DNA of 64,000 nucleotides, taken from JAJDXW01 sp965223775. Lineage in GTDB: Bacteria; Pseudomonadota; Gammaproteobacteria; HK1. Where the stretch lies: the NCBI GenBank assembly GCA_965223775.1, contig OZ245021.1:682001-746000 (forward strand), in the 5' to 3' direction. This document shows positions 58,085 to 64,000 of the stretch, piece after piece (the stretch's first letter is position 1; every line of letters starts with the position of its first letter). The notes beneath the pieces were generated by a model. It was given only the letters and a program-made list of their open reading frames with translations, was not told the origin of the DNA and searched no databases. The position numbers and the translations under genes were made by a program.

Positions 58085-60160
58085 TCAGGTCCGGCGCACG
58101 TGCAGGCTGCCGTACTCGCTTACCTCGGCCGTGTAGGCGGGAGGGACGAGAACCGTGGAGTTGTGCTGGATGAGCACAGCCGGCCCGGCCACGCGGTGCC
58201 CGGCCCTGAGCTGGCCGCGGTCGTAGCGGGGGGTGTCGGCGGTCGTGCCGTCGTCGAAGGTCGTCTGTCGCGAGTACAGTAGCGCCGCGTCGTACGAGGC
58301 GCCGTTCGCCCGTTCGAGCGGCCGGAGCCGGAGCGGCTCGATCCGGTCCGTGCCGATGACCCGCACGGTGATGAGCTCCACCTCGGCGTCGTCGAACGCG
58401 TAGCCGTAGTCGAGGCGGTGCTGGGCATGAAAGCTCTCGATGATGCGGCCGACGTCGCCGTCCGCGAGGCGCCCGTCCGGGATCTCCGCCCGCAGCTCGA
58501 ACCCCTGCCCGTGGTAGCGGCATTCCGCGACCCGCTGGAAGGTCTGGCGTTCCGGCGGCACCCCGTCGTTCTCGAGGTCGCCCCGGCAGTGCCCGACCAG
58601 CTCCTCGACGAGAGCGTTCAGCCGATCCACCGCCGCCGCGTCGATGTGGGTGAGGGAGGCGATGAACGAGCGGACGTGCTCGTACTGCATGTCCGTCTCG
58701 AGCAGCCCCATCGCGGCGGTGATCCCGGGCGCGACCGGCACCAGGACGTCACGCGCCGACACCGCTTCGGCGAGGGCGACCCCGTGCAGCGGGCCCGCCC
58801 CCCCGAACGGCACCAGGGAGAACTCGCGGGGGTCCACGCCGCGCGCGACCGAGTTCGAGCGGATCGCGAGCGCCATGTTGGAGTTGATCACCCGGATGAT
58901 GCCGAGGGCCGCGTCCTTGACGGAGAGTCCGAGCTTCCTGCCGACCTTCTGCTCGATGGCGCGGCTCGCGAGGTCGGGGTCGATCGGAAGATCGCCCCCC
59001 AGCATCTTGTCCGCATCGAGCCGCCCGAGAGCCACCTGGGCGTCGGTGACCGTGGGCTCGTCGCCGCCCTTGCCGTAGCACGCGGGGCCCGGGTCGGCGC
59101 CCGCCGAGCGCGGCCCCACGTGGAACCCCCCCGCCGAGTCGACGTAGGCGATCGAGCCGCCCCCCGCCCCGATGGTCACCAGATCGATCATCGGCACCAG
59201 GATGGGGTGTCCGTTCACGTAGGAGTCGCGCGGGTTCATGATCTTGATGCGCCCGCCCGGCACGGTGCTGATGTCGGCCGACGTGCCGCCGATGTCGACG
59301 GTGATGACGTTGTCGGCGCCGGCCAGCAGCCCTTCCGCCCGCCCGCCGATGACCCCGCCCGCCGGCCCCGACATGAGGATGTTCACCGCCCGCCGCGAGC
59401 ACGCCTCGACCGTGGATACCCCGCCGTTCGACTGGATGAGGCGCAGGTTCGCGCGAAAGCCCTGGTGTGCGAGCTGGTCCCGGAGGTTGGTGAGGTACAG
59501 GCTCGTCTTGGGGCCGATGAACGCGTTCATCGCGGCGGTGGAGAACCGTTCGTACTCCCGGAGCACGTTCGCCACGTCCGAGGAGCAGCAGACGTAGGCG
59601 TCCGGCATCTCGCGCTCGACGATGGCCAGGGCGCGCTGCTCGTGCTCGTCGTTCATGAACGAGAAGAGGAAGGCGATGACGACGGATCGGATGCCGCGTT
59701 TCTTGAAGACACGGATCGCTTCGAGCACGTCGTTCTCGTCGAGCGGAGTCCCGACCCGGCCGTCCGGGGGCAGGATCCGCTCGGTGACGGGGATCCGGTT
59801 GCGCCGCTTCACGAGGGGGTGCGACTGCCAGGGCACGTCGAAGTGGAGCGAGAAGTTGTGGGGGCGCTTGTGGCGGGCGATGTGCAGGATGTCGCGGAAG
59901 TTGCGGGTGGTGAGCATGCCCACCTCCGCGCCGGTGTGCTCGATGGTGATGTTGGTGGCGACGGTGGTGCCATGGACCACGAGGTCGATGTCGTCGCGCG
60001 TGACCCCGGCCATCTCGCAGAGCTCGAGCAGGCCCTTCAGCACCCCGACGGACTGGTCCTCGGGGGTGCTCTGGACCTTGTGCACGAACACCCCGCGGTC
60101 CGACTCGAGCACGAGGTCGGTGTTCGTGCCCCCGACGTCGACTCCTACCCTTGCGCCCAT
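58085..60160 (-). CDS. hyuA: HyuA (N-methylhydantoinase A/ATP-dependent hydantoinase), intact
   Basis: 691 residues, full family length. Phosphate-binding motifs of the ASKHA fold are GVDVGGTNTDLVLES at the start and ITVDIGGTSADIS in the centre. LTIGAGGGSIAYVDSAG and AGADPGPACYGKGG are conserved hydantoinase A blocks. The C-terminus has GPAVLIQHNSTVLVPPAYTA. It forms the ATPase partner of HyuB, whose gene starts 44 bases downstream. The peroxiredoxin gene precedes it by 119 bases. A C-terminally truncated near-copy lies at 14463-16397. The pair plausibly acts on N-methylhydantoin, given the N-carbamoylsarcosine amidase-type gene nearby. Confidence 0.93.
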   Translation of the reverse strand: MGARVGVDVGGTNTDLVLESDRGVFVHKVQSTPEDQSVGVLKGLLELCEMAGVTRDDIDLVVHGTTVATNITIEHTGAEVGMLTTRNFRDILHIARHKRPHNFSLHFDVPWQSHPLVKRRNRIPVTERILPPDGRVGTPLDENDVLEAIRVFKKRGIRSVVIAFLFSFMNDEHEQRALAIVEREMPDAYVCCSSDVANVLREYERFSTAAMNAFIGPKTSLYLTNLRDQLAHQGFRANLRLIQSNGGVSTVEACSRRAVNILMSGPAGGVIGGRAEGLLAGADNVITVDIGGTSADISTVPGGRIKIMNPRDSYVNGHPILVPMIDLVTIGAGGGSIAYVDSAGGFHVGPRSAGADPGPACYGKGGDEPTVTDAQVALGRLDADKMLGGDLPIDPDLASRAIEQKVGRKLGLSVKDAALGIIRVINSNMALAIRSNSVARGVDPREFSLVPFGGAGPLHGVALAEAVSARDVLVPVAPGITAAMGLLETDMQYEHVRSFIASLTHIDAAAVDRLNALVEELVGHCRGDLENDGVPPERQTFQRVAECRYHGQGFELRAEIPDGRLADGDVGRIIESFHAQHRLDYGYAFDDAEVELITVRVIGTDRIEPLRLRPLERANGASYDAALLYSRQTTFDDGTTADTPRYDRGQLRAGHRVAGPAVLIQHNSTVLVPPAYTAEVSEYGSLHVRRT

Positions 60161-60279
60161 CGCCCCCTCGTGCTTCCCGTGATTCGCCCGCCGCCGTCCG
60201 GTCTACCCTGCCCGTGGCCGGTTCATCCGCCCGCCGCCGGCCTTGTGCCGTCCGTGTTCCGCCGCCGGCGTCCCGCCGT

Positions 60280-60741
60280 TCATCCGATCTCGTCGAGCGC
60301 GGCGAGCACCTCGTCCGGATGCTCGGCCGGCTTCACCGCTCCGTAGACCCGCGCGATGCGCCCCTCGGGGTCGATGAGGTAGCTGATGCGGGCCGGGTGC
60401 TTCTGGTCCGAGCTCTGCGCCGCGCCGTAGCGCATCGACATCGCCCGGTCCTCGTCGGAGAGGAGGTCGAACGGGAAGGCGAACTTGTCGCGAAACGCCC
60501 GGTTGTCCGCCGGCGAGTCGCAGCTCACCCCGACGACGATCGCGTTGCGGGAGGAAAATTCCGGGATTCGATCACGGAACCCCTTGCCCTCCACCGTTCA
60601 CCCGGGGGTATCGGCCTTGGGATACCACCACAGGAGCAGGTAGTGGCCCCGAAATTCGGCGAGGTCGCTCGGCACGCCGTCCTGGTTGGGGAGTCGGAAC
60701 GGCGGGGCCGGTTCGCCCGCGCTTCGCAGGGTGGGACTCAT
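60280..60741 (-). CDS. Bcp-type peroxiredoxin with UGA (selenocysteine) at the catalytic site
   Basis: From ATG 60741 one frame reads to 60280, 153 residues, the usual Bcp length, with a single in-frame TGA at 60598-60600 (codon 48). The context is YPKADTPG-U-TVEGKGFRD. In Bcp peroxiredoxins this position is the peroxidatic Cys of TPGCT. The rest is intact: EFRGHYLLLWWYP before it, and IVVGVSCDSPADNRAFRDKF, LLSDEDRAM and ISYLIDPEGRI after it. The resolving Cys five residues on is Lys, so a one-Sec mechanism with external reductant is expected. A hairpin lies directly downstream of the UGA. A simple reading from GTG 60594 would give a protein without its active site. It reduces peroxides in the cytosol. 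Confidence 0.8.
60550..60592 (-). promoter_or_regulatory. candidate bacterial SECIS hairpin after the in-frame UGA
   Basis: On the transcript, UUCCG pairs with CGGAA around the 11-base loop UGAUCGAAUCC. The stem is extended by four G-U pairs (GGGG with UUUU) and, after a GCAA bulge, by GGAGG with CCUCC. The loop begins 24 bases after the UGA and has G at its second position. This fits the known bacterial SECIS pattern of a short apical loop with an early G placed roughly 16-37 bases after UGA. The G-U-rich middle stem is a weakness. Confidence 0.55.
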
Positions 60742-60987
60742 GTATCGCGCCTCGCTCTTGCGTCGCCCCGTATCGGATCCTCCGCGGCGGAGACCGGCGG
60801 CGGCCGTCGCCGCCGCCGTCGCACATCCGTGCGGGGCTTCATGGTTGCGGAAACCGGGGCCGACCCCGGTACCGTGGTCCGGCGAATTTGATGGATTGGG
60901 GGAGTGCTGTCAACAACTCAACGTGCTCCGGCTCGGGGAGTCACCGTTCGGGCCGGCCCGCTCTCGCCCTCGGCCGCGAGGCGCCGG

Positions 60988-61152
60988 CGCTCGCGCATGA
61001 TCGGATACGCCATCGACGCCCGGCGTCAGCGCTTCCCCGACGAGACCCCGTTCGTCTACAAGCCCTTCGCCGAGTCGGGCGAGGTCTGCCGGTGGACCGC
61101 GGAGGTCAAGGCCGGCCTCAAGGACTACAACCTGCTCGACCTCAGCATCTGA
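60988..61152 (+). pseudogene. phytanoyl-CoA dioxygenase C-terminal relic
   Basis: The last 54 residues (SRMIGYAIDARRQRFPDETP, then FVYKPFAESGEVCRWTAEV and LKDYNLLDLSI) match the end of the intact dioxygenase at 16766-17935 almost completely. Upstream of SRM the frame is unrelated. All iron-binding residues are missing. It marks the other side of the duplicated hyuA-peroxiredoxin-dioxygenase block. Confidence 0.7.
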
Positions 61153-61351
61153 CCAGTGCCGGAACCCGAAACTGGAAGGCGTAATCGCCTCGAACGGATG
61201 GCCCATCACATCCCCTCCACGTCCATCGAACACGGAACGTCCAAGCAGACCTTGTCAAGGTACGGTTTGTCCAAACACGGCTTGACGAAAGGATTGGTAC
61301 TCGCTTGAGGACCTGTATGCGCTGAATGCAGCGTAGCCCGCCCGCCGAACG

Positions 61352-61600
61352 CTATGCCCGCACCGCCTCGAAGGCGGCCAGATTGCGTGCGTCCCGGCTG
61401 AACTCCACGGCGATGAGGTGGATCGGGTGGCCGAGGTGACGGTACTTGTCGGCGTATCCGCGGCTTCGTAGCTGCGCCATCGCTGCGCCCTTGCCCGCCA
61501 GCTCCACCACCTTGAACTCGAACAGATACACGTTGTCGTTGAACGCCACCGCCATGTCGACGCGCCCATGGCTCGTGCTGTCCTCGACGGTAACGTTCAA
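61352..61600 (-). pseudogene. PD-(D/E)XK nuclease (DUF1703-like) C-terminal relic
   Basis: It reads VTVEDSTSHGRVDMAVAFND, then NVYLFEFKVVELAGKGAAMA, QLRSRGYADKYRHLG, IHLIAVEFSRDARNLAAFE. The RVDM...YLFEFKVVE motif is the nuclease core at the end of AAA-ATPase/DUF1703 proteins. The ATPase part is missing; instead the piece is joined to a helicase fragment on its 5' side. No start codon belongs to it. Confidence 0.55.
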
Positions 61601-61604
61601 CCCC

Positions 61605-61735
61605 CTCGTAGAACTCGCGGTTGAAGCGGAACAACGGGCCGAGGAGTTCGGGGTCGAGGAACTGGACGATCGAATGGATCTCGTCGATCCGGTTCTCGAG
61701 CGGCGTGCCGGTAAGGTCACGGCGCCTCAAGGAGT
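61605..61735 (-). pseudogene. SNF2-family helicase fragment
   Basis: About 40 residues read DLTGTPLENRIDEIHSIVQF, then LDPELLGPLFRFNREFYE. The motif TGTPLENR(I/L)DELHS(I/L) is helicase motif III of SNF2/RapA-type proteins, with its downstream block. It is cut directly at FYE, where the DUF1703-like piece begins. It is a deletion junction between two former defence-type genes. Confidence 0.55.
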
Positions 61736-62260
61736 CTAGAGGAGGGCGGCGCAGCTCGCGAGGGCGTCCTCGCGCGCCCGCTCGAACGCGGCTTCCTCCG
61801 CCGCGAGCGGGCGCTCGCCGCTTCCTCCGCCGAACGAGAAGGCGACCCCGCCGGCCGATCCGGAGGCGGAGCCGACGCCGGCGGAGATCCGGGCCGAGCC
61901 GAACTGGGTGCGCACCCCGCCCGTGCCGGGCAGCCGGAGGGTACCGACCACGATGACCTCGTCCTTCTCGCGGCGCCGGCTGGTGATCTCGAACCGCCAG
62001 CCGTCGCCGTAGCGCTCGTTGAGGAGGTGCTCGGCCGGGGAAGCGGCGGGGGGCGATCCCGCCGCCGCGGCGGCCGGGTGGTCCTCGCGGGGCGCAGGCT
62101 CGGGCGCGGGCGCCGTGGGGGCCGCCGCCGGCCGCGGGTCCGCGGGCGGAGCCGGGGTCCGGCTCGCCCGGGATGGGTCGGCACCGCGAGAAAGGGCGTC
62201 GAGCTCGCGCCGGTTCTTGTCCAGGAGATCGTCGAAGGGGGAGGTGAAGCGCGAGCTCAT
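61736..62260 (-). CDS. 174-aa protein with a domain shared with the HyuB C-terminus
   Basis: ATG 62260 overlaps the amidase stop by four bases (ATGA). An N-terminal helix (FTSPFDDLLDKNRRELDALS) is followed by a Pro/Ala-rich linker (about 25-75) and a C-terminal domain, HLLNERYGDGWRFEITSRRR, then DEVIVVGTLRLPGTGGVRTQ and a final helix FERAREDALASCAALL. The last domain parallels ARYGEGWSFEIVGYHLGDDE...EVTGQLRANG at the end of HyuB (55.7 kb). No catalytic motif is seen. It may tether the amidase to the hydantoinase; this is inferred. Confidence 0.65.
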   Translation of the reverse strand: MSSRFTSPFDDLLDKNRRELDALSRGADPSRASRTPAPPADPRPAAAPTAPAPEPAPREDHPAAAAAGSPPAASPAEHLLNERYGDGWRFEITSRRREKDEVIVVGTLRLPGTGGVRTQFGSARISAGVGSASGSAGGVAFSFGGGSGERPLAAEEAAFERAREDALASCAALL

Positions 62261-62973
62261 CGGACCGGGGCCTCCTCCTCCGCGGACGACCACCAGCGCC
62301 GGAAGTCGTCCACCGCGCGCTCCGGATCGGCCAGCTCCCGCGCGCCCTCCAGCCAGGCGAGGACCTCGCCGCTCTCGACGACATCGCCGTACTTGGCGTC
62401 GATGTCGAAGAGGTTCGCCTCGTGCGGCCCCGCCGCCCGGTCCCCCACCGCGTCGCGAACGACGATGGTGTGGTAGCCGTACTGCATCGAGTCGATGGCC
62501 GAAGCGCGCACGCAGCCGCTCGTGGTGCAGCCGGCGAGGACGAGGGTGTCCACCCCGAATGCCTTGAGGCGCGCGTCGATGTCGGTGCCGAAGAACGCGC
62601 TCGCGAACTGCTTCTCGGCCACGATCTCCCCGGGCTCGGGGCGAAGGCGGGCGTCCACCTCGGTCCAGGGAGTGCCCCGCACGAGGAGGCCAAGGGCCGG
62701 CACCTTCCTGACGAAGGTCCCGCCGTCGCTGAGATCCGGGTGGTAGGCGACGGTGGTGTACGCGACGGGGAGCCCGGCCGCGCGGAATGCGGCCTGGAGG
62801 CGCGCCGTCGCCTCGATCTCGCGCGTGAAGTCGCCGCCGAGATCGGTGCCGGGGTCCGTGAACCCGTTGATGAAGTCGATGACGAGCAACGCGGGCTTGC
62901 GCCCGAACCCGGCGCGCGACGCGAACCCCTTGCGCTCGTAATCGGTGCGCGTTTCGGCCGTCCAGTCGTGCAT
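62257..62973 (-). CDS. isochorismatase-family amidase, N-carbamoylsarcosine amidase type
   Basis: 238 residues. The cysteine-hydrolase triad is present: Asp in ALLVIDFINGFTD, Lys in VAEKQFASAFFGTD and Cys in LVLAGCTTSGCVRASAIDSM. This is the isochorismatase/nicotinamidase fold. The overall spacing and long N-terminal segment (DYERKGFASRAGFG) resemble N-carbamoylsarcosine amidases, which release ammonia and CO2 to give sarcosine. With the nearby ATP-dependent hydantoinase genes this suggests creatinine/N-methylhydantoin breakdown. ATG 62973 has GGAGAG upstream. It is the first gene of a two-gene operon. Confidence 0.85.
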   Translation of the reverse strand: MHDWTAETRTDYERKGFASRAGFGRKPALLVIDFINGFTDPGTDLGGDFTREIEATARLQAAFRAAGLPVAYTTVAYHPDLSDGGTFVRKVPALGLLVRGTPWTEVDARLRPEPGEIVAEKQFASAFFGTDIDARLKAFGVDTLVLAGCTTSGCVRASAIDSMQYGYHTIVVRDAVGDRAAGPHEANLFDIDAKYGDVVESGEVLAWLEGARELADPERAVDDFRRWWSSAEEEAPVR

Positions 62974-63285
62974 GTCCTCTCTCCGCGGCGGCAAGCCTGT
63001 CGTGTGCGGCACTCTTTACCCCAGACCGGTCCCCGTGACAAGGCCGCCCCGCGGGCGGTGCAGAGTCGTTTCGTGCCACCGCGTCGTGCTGGCGTCCAGG
63101 GTTCGGAGCCGGGACTCGGGCCAGCCGGTGCCGTACGCCAACGCGAGACTTGCCCAGTCGATTCCCCGATCCGCCGGTTCCGGGAAGGACCGAATCGGGG
63201 CGGCGTGAACGGACCCTCGCGGGCGGCGCCGCGGGACGGTTCGCGCTATGCTTGCCCCGGCATTCTCCCTTCCACGAGGCCCGGC

Positions 63286-64000
63286 ATGACCGAGGGAAGC
63301 TGTCTTTGCGCAACCGTGCGCTTCGTCGCCGACGAGGTGCGAGACATGGCCCACTGCCACTGCTCGATGTGCCGCAAGCACCACGGTGCCCCGTTCGCCA
63401 CCATGGCCCGCGTCGCCACCGACGCGTTCCGGTGGACGGCGGGCGAGGACGCAATTCGGCGCTACGAGTCCTCTCCGGGCTTCCACCGGTCATTTTGTGC
63501 CGCCTGCGGCTCTTCCCTTCCCGATCGTTCCCCTTCCGGCGGGTGGTTCGTTCCGGCGGGGCTCTTCACCGACGATCCCGGCGTGCGTCCGATCGTGCAC
63601 ATCTTTCGCGCCTCCAGGGCTCCCTGGCACACGATCGCGGACGAGCTGCCGGGCTTCGACGACTGGCCTCCACGCAAGGGGATGCCGGTCATCGAGCGCC
63701 CCCCGCCGGCCGCGCGCATCGAGGCCGGCGGCCTCCGGGGGAGCTGTCTTTGCGGCGGAATCGCCTACGAGGTGACCGTGCCGTTCACGAGGGTGCACAA
63801 CTGCCACTGCTCGCGCTGCCGGCGGGCGCGCGCCGCGGCCCACACCACGAACGGCTTCACGTCCATCGACGGGGTGCGTCTCGTGCGCGGGGAGGACCTC
63901 GCGGTCACCTGGCGGCTCCCCGGGGCGAGGTTCTTCGCCCACGCCTTCTGCCGGACCTGCGGCTCCGGCGCTCCCCGGCGCCACCCGGAGCGCGGCATCG
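63286..64000 (+). CDS. tandem GFA/CENP-V-domain protein, 3' end outside window
   Basis: From ATG 63286 the frame is open to the window end (238 codons). Two copies of the zinc-binding GFA fold are visible. The first has GSCLCATVRFVADEV, HCHCSMCRKHHGAPF and FCAACGSSLP. The second has GSCLCGGIAYEVTVPF, HNCHCSRCRRARAAAH and FCRTCGSGAP. Single-domain members are linked to glutathione-dependent formaldehyde activation. A tandem version suggests a fused dimer. The function is uncertain; it is a cytosolic zinc protein. Demethylation of sarcosine-type substrates yields formaldehyde, which would fit the neighbourhood, but this is speculative. Confidence 0.85.
   Translation, partial: MTEGSCLCATVRFVADEVRDMAHCHCSMCRKHHGAPFATMARVATDAFRWTAGEDAIRRYESSPGFHRSFCAACGSSLPDRSPSGGWFVPAGLFTDDPGVRPIVHIFRASRAPWHTIADELPGFDDWPPRKGMPVIERPPPAARIEAGGLRGSCLCGGIAYEVTVPFTRVHNCHCSRCRRARAAAHTTNGFTSIDGVRLVRGEDLAVTWRLPGARFFAHAFCRTCGSGAPRRHPERGI

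Noticed and set aside
58418..60346. Long plus-strand open frame opposite hyuA (and a similar one at 14655-16514)
   Set aside because: The same antisense shadow appears opposite both hyuA copies; the translation is rich in Arg, Asp, Val and His with no recognisable motif.
60280..60594. Peroxiredoxin as a short 104-aa gene starting at GTG 60594
   Set aside because: This start would remove the active site and the first third of the fold, while the frame upstream of the TGA is a perfect Bcp N-terminus with its own ATG at 60741.
61206..63041. 611-codon minus-strand open frame spanning the amidase and the 174-aa gene
   Set aside because: Arg/Ser/Pro-rich out-of-frame reading of two real genes; only its last part (DLTGTPLENR...) is meaningful and is listed as a SNF2 relic.
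1..64000. CRISPR arrays, tRNA or rRNA genes
   Set aside because: No regularly spaced direct repeats and no cloverleaf or rRNA-like blocks were noticed on reading; a covariance-model search would be decisive.

Overview
High-GC DNA of a Gram-negative, probably proteobacterial, uncultured-type genome. Supporting signs are a twin-arginine signal, a lipoprotein signal, NitT/TauT transporters and hydantoinase genes. Taxonomy cannot be fixed from the sequence alone. Intact operons are interleaved with an unusually dense graveyard of broken defence, toxin and transposase genes, so this is a plastic accessory region.

Layout. 1-4.4 kb: 3' part of a D-2-hydroxyacid dehydrogenase, relics of hydantoinase genes hyuB and hyuA, a TSUP-family (TauE/SafE) exporter, a 211-bp inverted-repeat element and a collapsed IS1182-like transposase. 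4.7-14.1 kb: a metabolic and transport locus with a small coupled protein, a nitroreductase-like protein, a GcvT-like folate enzyme and a Crp/Fnr regulator. It is followed by a seven-gene operon with a Tat-exported binding protein, two permeases, two ATPases, a lipoprotein and a small membrane protein. Two similar palindromes (TGTCA-N6-TGACA type) lie upstream of the two transcription units. 14.5-17.9 kb: truncated hyuA, truncated peroxiredoxin and an intact phytanoyl-CoA dioxygenase. 18-22.6 kb: relics and a four-gene transposon (DDE integrase plus AAA ATPase). 22.8-28.3 kb: a type III restriction-modification pair plus an AT-rich trypsin-like protein. 28.8-30.7 kb: an AAA+ relic and an AT-rich membrane protein.

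30.9-43.2 kb: a three-gene defence-type operon on the minus strand. It encodes a NERD/pseudokinase/kinase/P-loop ATPase fusion, a 582-aa partner and a DptH-like HerA ATPase-nuclease. The last gene is split by an IS4-family element with a perfect 9-bp target duplication. 43.5-50.6 kb: a tandem AAA+ ATPase family (one intact gene and several broken copies) with a broken WYL regulator, leader hairpins that cover the ribosome binding site, and ParDE and MazEF-like toxin-antitoxin pairs. 51.4-52.9 kb: relics of a type I restriction system around a DUF433/DUF5615 pair, then a Uma2 gene. 53-55.6 kb: a PEP mutase/isocitrate lyase-family enzyme, a cupin and a NYN-domain protein.

55.7-63 kb, minus strand: hyuB, hyuA and a Bcp-type peroxiredoxin whose catalytic cysteine codon is UGA with a hairpin just downstream. 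This is most simply read as a selenoprotein. Further on lie an isochorismatase-family amidase (N-carbamoylsarcosine amidase type) and a 174-aa protein that shares a C-terminal domain with HyuB. Together these suggest N-methylhydantoin/creatinine-type degradation (ring opening, then carbamoyl cleavage). The window ends in a tandem GFA/CENP-V protein.

Stretches over about 300 bases where I see no gene: 708-1009, 1192-1641, 4364-4790 (only a promoter/operator), 8294-8614 (only a palindrome), 14076-14490, 18141-18975, 19226-19657, 28329-28766, 50618-51431, 53848-54416 and 62974-63285. No tRNA, rRNA or CRISPR array was seen.
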